From CAYZEE01 sp964477485 (lineage in GTDB: Bacteria; Patescibacteriota; Microgenomatia; Levybacterales; UBA12049), in the NCBI GenBank assembly GCA_964477485.1, contig CAYZEE010000021.1, positions 1 through 18,188 on the forward strand: a DNA stretch of 18,188 nt, written 5' to 3'. Numbering within the stretch: position 1 is the stretch's first letter; each line of letters opens with the position of its first letter. Below the pieces are notes generated by a model, which was not told the origin of the DNA, did not search any database, and saw nothing but the letters and a program-made list of their open reading frames with translations. Below are positions 14,065 through 18,188 of this stretch, piece by piece. The position numbers and the translations under genes are program-made.

Positions 14065-14093
14065 ATTTTAGAACTGATTTCCAGATAAATCAA
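14065..14093 (-). promoter_or_regulatory. Leaderless promoter of the cysteine-rich protein gene
   Basis: TTGATT (14093-14088), a 17-base spacer and TAAAAT (14070-14065) on the minus strand; the GTG at 14058 begins seven bases after the hexamer. Confidence 0.6.
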
Positions 14094-14174
14094 GAGGCTT
14101 TTTGAACTAATGCTTAATTTTCTTACAAAATTCATATAAATGTTTTACTAAGGATTTAGGATTTTAGTCTAAAA

Positions 14175-14209
14175 GTAATGTATTACAGATACTTGGTAAT
14201 ATAAATTAC
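14175..14209. promoter_or_regulatory. Two GTAAT/ATTAC inverted repeats upstream of the SPW gene
   Basis: GTAAT-GT-ATTAC (14175-14186) and GTAAT-ATAA-ATTAC (14196-14209) have identical arms, and their centres are 22 bases apart, two helical turns. They precede a -10-like TATACT (14237-14242) that lacks a recognisable -35, as expected for an activator-dependent promoter with start near 14249. Confidence 0.5.
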
Positions 14210-14236
14210 TGAATAAAAAATAAAAAAAAGTTGTAA

Positions 14237-14269
14237 TATACTGGAGATTTCCAAAAAGGAAAGGAGGTG
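14237..14269 (+). promoter_or_regulatory. -10 box and strong Shine-Dalgarno of the SPW gene
   Basis: TATACT (14237-14242) is followed by AAAGGAGGTGA ending at 14270, six bases before the ATG at 14276. The site is close to a full match to the 16S rRNA tail and decides the start: an in-frame GTG at 14267 lies inside it and is not the start. Confidence 0.6.
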
Positions 14270-14275
14270 AAAAAA

Positions 14276-14602
14276 ATGTACTGGATAACTGGAATTTTAG
14301 GCCTAGCATTTGCAGTAGCCCCATTTGTTATTGGCTACAGCACAAACCTTATAGCTACATGGACCAGTGTAGTACTGGGAGTTGTAGTCCTGGCAACATC
14401 AGCCGTTGAGTATTTCCAGGCAGATAAAGAGCAGTGGGAATACTGGGTGGCAGGAATTGCAGGATTGGTGGCTATTGTTGCGCCCTTTGTTTTAGGTTTT
14501 AGTGCTCACCAAGGGGCAATGTGGACCAGTGCAGTGGCAGGAATACTCCTGATTATAGTTGCAGGAGGAAAACTTTTTTCGGGGCAAGAGAAAGTCACCT
14601 GA
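14276..14602 (+). CDS. SPW-repeat membrane protein
   Basis: The 108-residue protein consists of two similar halves. Each has two hydrophobic helices and a motif of the SPW-repeat type: GYSTNLIATWTSVVLG near 20-35 and GFSAHQGAMWTSAVAG near 77-92, with APFVIG and APFVLG just before. The half-to-half similarity shows internal duplication. SPW proteins are small integral membrane proteins of unknown function. The ATG at 14276 is fixed by the GGAGGTGA site. Two inverted repeats upstream suggest regulated expression, and hsp20 follows 96 bases downstream. Confidence 0.85.
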   Translation: MYWITGILGLAFAVAPFVIGYSTNLIATWTSVVLGVVVLATSAVEYFQADKEQWEYWVAGIAGLVAIVAPFVLGFSAHQGAMWTSAVAGILLIIVAGGKLFSGQEKVT

Positions 14603-14613
14603 TGACTCTCTAA

Positions 14614-14652
14614 TCTGGCGGAAGAATCAAATGGGCGGCGCCTTTCGCCAGA
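14614..14652 (+). other. Intercistronic stem-loop between SPW gene and hsp20
   Basis: TCTGGCG (14614-14620) pairs with CGCCAGA (14646-14652), with an internal GGCGCC palindrome in the loop. No T-run follows, so it is not a standard terminator. It may be an RNA processing or stability element, or a transposition or recombination scar. Confidence 0.5.
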
Positions 14653-14698
14653 AACGAATTCATCAATAATCTACTTCAAAAAGAAAGGAGGTGGGAAT

Positions 14699-15115
14699 AT
14701 GGCAAATGATATGGTTGTAAGATCCTTGTGGAGACCTCCGTTTTTCTCCCTGCCTTCTGTTTGGGAAGACATAGAAGAGATGCTCCCGATGGCGAGTAAT
14801 ACAAATGGCCTCTCGGTATCTGAAGATGAAAAGAATATTTATGTCTCGGCTGCAGTTCCGGGGGTTGATCCGAAGGATATTGATGTAAGTCTTGAAAAAG
14901 GAATTCTTTGGATCAAAGGTGAAACAAAAGAGGAGGAAAAAAAGAAAAAGTATTATCGAAAGGCAACTAACTCCTTTTTCTATAGAGTTACAATTCCTGG
15001 AGAAATTGATCAAAATACAGAGCCCGAAGCAACCTACGAAAATGGGATAATGACAGTAACTTTTGCAAAATCTGCTATTGAACCAAAAAAAATAACTGTC
15101 AAATCCGGGAACTAG
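14699..15115 (+). CDS. Hsp20/alpha-crystallin small heat shock protein
   Basis: Small heat shock proteins hold unfolding proteins without using ATP. The 138-residue protein has a short variable N-terminus (WRPPFFSLPSVWEDIEEM), an alpha-crystallin domain from about 40 to 132 with LSVSEDEKNIYVSAAVPGV, GILWIKGETKEEEKKKK, FFYRVTIPGEID and ATYENGIMTVTFAKS, and a short tail. The C-terminal IxI motif, often needed for large oligomers, is replaced by a simple KITVKSGN ending. A strong AAAGGAGGTG (14684-14693) precedes the ATG by five bases. The S30AE gene follows after nine bases, so the two are co-transcribed. Confidence 0.93.
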   Translation: MANDMVVRSLWRPPFFSLPSVWEDIEEMLPMASNTNGLSVSEDEKNIYVSAAVPGVDPKDIDVSLEKGILWIKGETKEEEKKKKYYRKATNSFFYRVTIPGEIDQNTEPEATYENGIMTVTFAKSAIEPKKITVKSGN

Positions 15116-15124
15116 AAAGAATCT

Positions 15125-15484
15125 ATGAGATATACAATTGCAACAAAAGGATGTGATCTTTCGAATAAGATGCTTTTGCACATAAAATTGCATGTGCGAA
15201 AGCTTGCTCGTGTGTTACCAGAATTTAAATCTAGCTTGCCGCTTCTTGAAATTGTAATGAGAAAACAGAGAAACAGGACGTTTGGTACAATAAAACTTAT
15301 TTTGCCTAAGAAACCACTCGTTGTCCATGCGCAGGGATTCGTAATTGACGAGGCTATAAATGTGGGATTTGATAGACTGATGAGAGAAGTAGACACCTAT
15401 AAAGGTAAGCATTTTGTAGGAGACAGTGAGTATTTTAACCATAATTCCATTCGAAAAGCAGAATATTTCAGAAAAATGGAATAA
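15125..15484 (+). CDS. S30AE-type ribosome-associated protein (HPF/RaiA family)
   Basis: Proteins of this family bind the decoding site of the small subunit and hold ribosomes inactive in stationary phase. The 119-residue product shows the beta-alpha-beta-beta-beta-alpha layout: MRYTIATKGCDLSNKML, LLEIVMRKQRNR, GTIKLILPKKPLVVHAQG and FVIDEAINVGFDRLMREVDTYKGK. It lacks the extra C-terminal dimerisation domain of long HPF. Sequence similarity to the family is moderate and the call rests mainly on layout. It lies nine bases after hsp20 and five bases before pcm. There is no good Shine-Dalgarno site, so translation probably depends on coupling. Confidence 0.75.
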   Translation: MRYTIATKGCDLSNKMLLHIKLHVRKLARVLPEFKSSLPLLEIVMRKQRNRTFGTIKLILPKKPLVVHAQGFVIDEAINVGFDRLMREVDTYKGKHFVGDSEYFNHNSIRKAEYFRKME

Positions 15485-15489
15485 ATATT

Positions 15490-16161
15490 ATGAGAAAAGA
15501 CGTTTTTTATAAAGAGAGAAAAAAAATGGTAGAAGATTATATTAAGCCATCTGGCGTTTCAAGTAAAAAAGTCCTTGACGGTTTTTTAGATGTTCCCCGT
15601 CACAAATTTGTTCCGCCCAAATATATCAATGAGGCATATCTTGACATAGCGCTTCCTATAGGAGAAGGGCAGACGGTAAGTCAGCCGTCTCTTGTCGCAA
15701 TTATGACAGAGGTCTTAAGGCTTAAGGGAAATGAAAAAGTGCTTGAAATTGGTACGGGTTCAGGATATCAGGCAGCTATTCTTTCCCGCCTTGCAAAAGA
15801 AGTTTATTCGGTTGAGATTATAGGCAAATTGGCAAGGAGGGCGGAGACAATAATAGGAAACTTAGGCTATAAAAACGTTTATATAAAAGTCGCCAATGGT
15901 ACAGTTGGACTTTTAGAATTTTCCCCATATGATGCAATCATTGTAACGGCAGGCGGATTTGAAGTTCCAAAACCCTTAATAGACCAATTAAAAGAGGGAG
16001 GCCGTATAGTTGTCCCCTTAGGGAAGACTTTATATAATCAAGAACTTGAGTGCGGAGTTAAAAAAAATGGAATTCTTCATCTTGAAAAAATTGAACCAGT
16101 AAGTTTTGTTCCGCTTGTCGGTAAGTACGGCTTTGCGGAGAATCTCAATAGATTTATTTAG
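15490..16161 (+). CDS. pcm: Protein-L-isoaspartate O-methyltransferase
   Basis: Pcm methylates isoaspartyl residues formed in ageing proteins with S-adenosylmethionine, starting their repair. The 223-residue protein has DVPRHKFVPP near 35-44, the substrate-site motif GEGQTVSQPSLVAIMTE (about 58-74), the SAM-binding motif VLEIGTGSGYQAAIL (about 84-98), YSVEI, and YDAIIVTAGG and GGRIVVPLG blocks. All are diagnostic. The ATG lies five bases downstream of the S30AE stop, in the hsp20-S30AE-pcm operon. Protein repair fits with chaperone and ribosome storage in long-term survival. Confidence 0.95.
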   Translation: MRKDVFYKERKKMVEDYIKPSGVSSKKVLDGFLDVPRHKFVPPKYINEAYLDIALPIGEGQTVSQPSLVAIMTEVLRLKGNEKVLEIGTGSGYQAAILSRLAKEVYSVEIIGKLARRAETIIGNLGYKNVYIKVANGTVGLLEFSPYDAIIVTAGGFEVPKPLIDQLKEGGRIVVPLGKTLYNQELECGVKKNGILHLEKIEPVSFVPLVGKYGFAENLNRFI

Positions 16162-16203
16162 GTCGTTATAGAATTTTTTTTAAAAAAGATGTATGCTGAA
16201 AAT

Positions 16204-16211
16204 GGAGGTGA
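16204..16211 (+). promoter_or_regulatory. Shine-Dalgarno GGAGGTGA
   Basis: This site lies six bases before the ATG at 16218 and shows that the small frame starting there is translated, rather than the overlapping frame that begins at 16193. Confidence 0.7.
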
Positions 16212-16217
16212 AATTAT

Positions 16218-16364
16218 ATGATGGGTTATCCATATCGAGGATTGAATTGGTCAGGTGCAGGAGGAGCATGGCTGGGAGGGTTAGGTGTAATTTTCTGGAT
16301 AGTAATTTTAATCGATCTTATTCTTTTGGGATTCTGGCTCTTCAAACAAATTCAGAAAAAATAA
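16218..16364 (+). CDS. 48-aa single-pass membrane protein
   Basis: The frame beginning MMGYPYRGLNWSG has an aromatic- and glycine-rich N-terminus (about 3-22), one hydrophobic helix (LGVIFWIVILIDLILLGFWL, about 22-41) and a basic tail FKQIQKK. It has a strong GGAGGTGA site and ends 58 bases before the DUF5676 gene, which has its own site. The composition resembles small membrane proteins found beside DUF5676 and metal-stress genes in other bacteria; that is an impression, not a family assignment. A second ATG at 16221 would remove one residue. Confidence 0.7.
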   Translation: MMGYPYRGLNWSGAGGAWLGGLGVIFWIVILIDLILLGFWLFKQIQKK

Positions 16365-16390
16365 ACTGTGAAGGACAATAAAAAAATTAT

Positions 16391-16416
16391 TATAATCTAA
16401 TAAAGTTAGGAGGTGA
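16391..16416 (+). promoter_or_regulatory. -10 box and Shine-Dalgarno of the DUF5676 gene
   Basis: TATAAT (16391-16396) places transcription near 16403, just before AGGAGGTGA (16408-16416). The TTG start at 16422 lies five bases after it. An in-frame GTG at 16413 sits inside the site and is not the start. Confidence 0.6.
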
Positions 16417-16421
16417 GGAGC

Positions 16422-16685
16422 TTGAAACCGAAACCATTAGCAAATTCCCTGGCGGTAGCTTGCGCAATTTTTTGGGTAGTTTGCGCACTTTTTATATGGA
16501 TTGTTCCGAATTTTTCTCTATATTTAACTAAAACCTGGCTTATGGGGGCACAGGGAGTAATCCCTATAGGTTTTAGACTGAATTTCGGCACTTTCTTGGT
16601 GGGAGGAATTAGCGGAGTAATTGCTTCCTGGATTTTTGGTTATGCTTGGGGATTGCTATATCAAAAGTTTGATAAGAAAGGATAG
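16422..16685 (+). CDS. DUF5676 family membrane protein
   Basis: The 87-residue protein begins with TTG (KPKPLANSLAVA), followed by a hydrophobic helix (about 10-28), a loop with FSLYLTKTWLMGAQG, and a second helix (about 57-77, VGGISGVIASWIFGYAWGLLY) ending in KFDKKG. The KPKPLA start, two-helix layout and length fit DUF5676, a family of small inner-membrane proteins of unknown role. The start is fixed by AGGAGGTGA five bases upstream. The gene is followed by the 430-base structured gap. Confidence 0.8.
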   Translation: MKPKPLANSLAVACAIFWVVCALFIWIVPNFSLYLTKTWLMGAQGVIPIGFRLNFGTFLVGGISGVIASWIFGYAWGLLYQKFDKKG

Positions 16686-17116
16686 GATTTAAGAGATCAG
16701 CAAATGGCATGGACGCTTTATCTTTCCGGATAACTTTGCTAAGGAAATTATTAAGGAATCATTTTTCAGAGACTAGCTATGAAAAGTCAAGTAGTAAGTA
16801 ATAAAGTTGAAAACGAGGCTAATATGGGTAAGAAAAGTGGTTGGTAAACCACCAAAACACACTTCTACCAAAAACGGAGAAGTTGTAAAAAAGTATGACC
16901 TTGTATCCAGCCTCGTTTGATATGCGAAGTATTACAAATCGGTAATCTTCATCTAGCTGATGCGGATTTCAGGTTTGAGTAAGGACAACTGGGGCTCAAT
17001 TCTTTACAAAAGAGTCAAAGCTCTAAGGAGGTTGAACTGAGTCCCCAGTCGCTTATCTATCACTGCTAATAATCTAGCGTTATTAGCAAATCTATTATAC
17101 GAGGAGGTGAGAAAAA
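16686..17116 (+). ncRNA. 430-base gap with several strong stem-loops: candidate structured RNA or long leader
   Basis: No convincing protein is encoded here. Bases 16811-16918 form a closed domain. A perfect 10-bp stem (16811-16820 with 16909-16918) is extended by GGGTA/TATCC (16826-16830, 16904-16908). It encloses two hairpins: GTGGTT-GGTA-AACCAC (16837-16852) and ACTTCT...AGAAGT (16861-16883). Further stems are GAAG-T-ATTAC/GTAAT-CTTC (16926-16950), CATC/GATG (16950-16962), ACTGGGG-CTCA/TGAG-T-CCCCAGT (16988-17049) and TGCTAATAA/TTATTAGCA (17064-17088). The first 125 bases show little except AGCAAA/TTTGCT (16699-16740). It could be a stand-alone RNA gene or the leader of the doxX-like gene. 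It does not match a riboswitch, RNase P, tmRNA, SRP or 6S core that I can recognise. No convincing promoter was found. Confidence 0.55.
17064..17088 (+). other. 9-bp inverted repeat before the doxX-like gene
   Basis: TGCTAATAA and TTATTAGCA are perfect complements around a seven-base loop, TCTAGCG. It lies 28 bases before the start codon. It could end the upstream RNA, mask translation, or be an operator, since TATTAT (17093-17098) follows closely. Confidence 0.5.
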
Positions 17117-17692
17117 TTGAATGAAAATAAAATGATGGTTACCCAAATCCCAGAACCGAAATTATCCCGTCTTCTTTTTGCAGACACTCGTCTTTCTCTT
17201 ATCTGGCTTATTGCCCGGCTTTATGTCGGCTGGATATGGCTTCAGGCAGGGATGGAGAAGGTACAAAATCCTCTTTGGGTTGGGTCAAAGGCTGGGGTCG
17301 CTCTGTCCGGATTTATCCTGGGTGCAATAGGTAAAGCATTCGGCGCTAATCCCTCTGTGCAGATCTGGTATGCAGGATTTTTAAAAGGATTTGTTCTTCC
17401 AAATATATCAACATTTTCCTACGTTGTTTCTTATGGAGAAGTGTTGGTTGGAGTTGCGCTTATCCTGGGTGTTTTTACGGGAGTCGCGGCTTTTTTTGGC
17501 GGATTTATGAATATGAACTTCTTGCTTGCCGGTACAGTGAGCGTGAATCCAATACTTTTTCTTTTTGAACTTTTTCTGATTCTTGCTTGGAGAGTAGCCG
17601 GTTGGTGGGGGCTTGATCGGTTTGTGCTTCCAATGTTAGGAACCCCGTGGCAAAGAGGAAAAGTTTTTAAATCTGCCCAGAAAGAAGAGTAG
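17117..17692 (+). CDS. DoxX/DoxD-like membrane protein
   Basis: The 191-residue protein has about four membrane helices and conserved-looking blocks RLYVGWIWLQAGMEKV (39-54), SYGEVLVGVALILGVFTGVAAF (about 109-130), MNMNFLLAGTVSVNP (about 134-148) and AWRVAGWWGLDRFVLP. These fit DoxX-type proteins, and particularly the DoxD-like subunit described for thiosulfate:quinone oxidoreductase. In bacteria such proteins are mostly uncharacterised and linked to redox stress. No DoxA-type partner is seen. The TTG start at 17117 follows GGAGGTGA by six bases. The next gene starts ten bases after the stop, and its ribosome site follows directly on the TAG. Confidence 0.82.
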   Translation: MNENKMMVTQIPEPKLSRLLFADTRLSLIWLIARLYVGWIWLQAGMEKVQNPLWVGSKAGVALSGFILGAIGKAFGANPSVQIWYAGFLKGFVLPNISTFSYVVSYGEVLVGVALILGVFTGVAAFFGGFMNMNFLLAGTVSVNPILFLFELFLILAWRVAGWWGLDRFVLPMLGTPWQRGKVFKSAQKEE

Positions 17693-17702
17693 AGGAGGTG
17701 TT

Positions 17703-18125
17703 ATGGAAATTGATAATCGCGAAGTTTTCCGAAAAGGAAAGCTTACGGAGCATTATTATGGAGATATAATAAGAGCGTTATTTATAATAGGAGCTGTTGT
17801 GATGCTTATTATGCTTCCTTTTTCTTCATCAATGCTCCCGATTCCTGTTAGTATTTCAATACTTATAATTTTGGTACTTGTGTTTTTGGCGGGATTTACA
17901 AATCCGACACAGGAGTTTATTAATTATCTAAATGTTTTAGCTTCTGCGGCGGGCGCTATTTCTTTTGAGTATGCGGCTGCAAGCGTTAACTTTTCATCTG
18001 CGCGACCTTTGACTTTTGTTTTCTTTATCATAAATCAAGTTTTAGCCATTGTATTTTTCCTTGCTCTTTATTACAGCGTCAAAACGCTCCGGGGAATCTG
18101 GGTTGATAAAAGAAACAGAGGATAA
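17703..18125 (+). CDS. Unrecognised 140-aa four-helix membrane protein
   Basis: A polar N-terminus (MEIDNREVFRKGKLTEHYYGD) split here as MEIDNREVFRK and LTEHYYGD is followed by four hydrophobic helices near 23-42, 47-66, 76-92 and 103-125, and a basic tail. The loop FTNPTQEFINYLN (about 65-77) lies between helices two and three. The AGAGGAGGTG site directly precedes the ATG and follows the stop of the doxX-like gene, so both belong to one operon. I cannot assign a family or function. Confidence 0.75.
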   Translation: MEIDNREVFRKGKLTEHYYGDIIRALFIIGAVVMLIMLPFSSSMLPIPVSISILIILVLVFLAGFTNPTQEFINYLNVLASAAGAISFEYAAASVNFSSARPLTFVFFIINQVLAIVFFLALYYSVKTLRGIWVDKRNRG

Positions 18126-18144
18126 GTGTTCGGATTTTCGATAG

Positions 18145-18174
18145 CGTACCAATTTCTTGTTGCTAAATTGTACG
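18145..18174. other. Hairpin at the end of the window
   Basis: CGTAC-C-AATTT (18145-18155) pairs with AAATTGTACG (18165-18174) with one bulged C, 10 bp in all, 20 bases after the last stop codon. No T-run is present, so a terminator is possible but not shown. Confidence 0.4.
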
Positions 18175-18188
18175 ACAAAGGTTATTCA

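Noticed and set aside
14663..15193. 176-aa minus-strand frame opposite hsp20
   Set aside because: It lies on the complement of a clear hsp20 gene, has no promoter or ribosome site, and its Phe/Ser/Cys-rich composition is typical of antisense frames.
16193..16381. 62-aa frame starting at 16193
   Set aside because: The GGAGGTGA site at 16204-16211 lies inside it and points to the ATG at 16218 in another frame, which encodes a far more protein-like membrane segment.
16988..17049. tRNA gene suggested by a 7-bp ACTGGGG/CCCCAGT closing stem
   Set aside because: No D-arm, anticodon arm or TTCGA-type T-loop can be fitted between the arms.

Overview
The window looks like a chromosomal segment of a Candidate Phyla Radiation (Patescibacteria) bacterium, probably near the Microgenomates (OP11). 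This is inferred from several things together: small, tightly packed genes at roughly 38-40% GC; an archaeal-type ATP-dependent DNA ligase and an EndoQ-type nuclease; families common in these genomes (DUF5654, DUF5676, YibE/F); and AT-rich heptanucleotide repeats, several of them inside genes. No rRNA, tRNA, IS element or CRISPR array is visible. UGA, UAG and UAA all end normal genes, so the standard bacterial code applies.

Region 1 (1-7705) is intact and rich in DNA metabolism and repair. It holds recF, nnrD (NAD(P)HX repair), a convergent DUF5654 membrane protein, a Fic AMPylase-type gene followed one base later by the ATP-dependent DNA ligase, an unrecognised 141-aa protein, endonuclease Q, and a PRPP-binding phosphoribosyltransferase.

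Region 2 (7727-13791) mixes intact and broken genes. The broken ones are an unrecognised protein with two in-frame stops, an acylphosphatase with a one-base insertion, a YibE/F gene with two opposite frameshifts, and a Crp/Fnr regulator cut by a TAG in its recognition helix. The intact ones are pth, a small partner of pth, a Fur-family regulator with an adjoining ZIP metal transporter, and a membrane-anchored DsbA-like oxidoreductase. Inverted repeats sit in the two divergent promoter regions (yibE/fur and dsbA/crp).

Region 3 (13822-18125) reads like a stress or dormancy block: a cysteine-rich small protein, an SPW-repeat membrane protein, Hsp20, a ribosome-hibernation-type S30AE protein, protein-isoaspartate methyltransferase, a 48-aa membrane protein, a DUF5676 protein, a DoxX/DoxD-like membrane protein and a four-helix membrane protein. 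A 430-base gap at 16686-17116 has no gene but contains several strong stem-loops and is the best candidate here for an undescribed structured RNA.

Two ways of starting translation are visible. Most genes up to about 13 kb, plus the one at 14058, have a -10 box about six bases before the start codon and no Shine-Dalgarno sequence, so they should make leaderless or near-leaderless mRNAs. Almost all plus-strand genes from 13144 onward carry a strong GGAGGTG-type site. The stress block and the housekeeping genes therefore appear to be translated through different routes.
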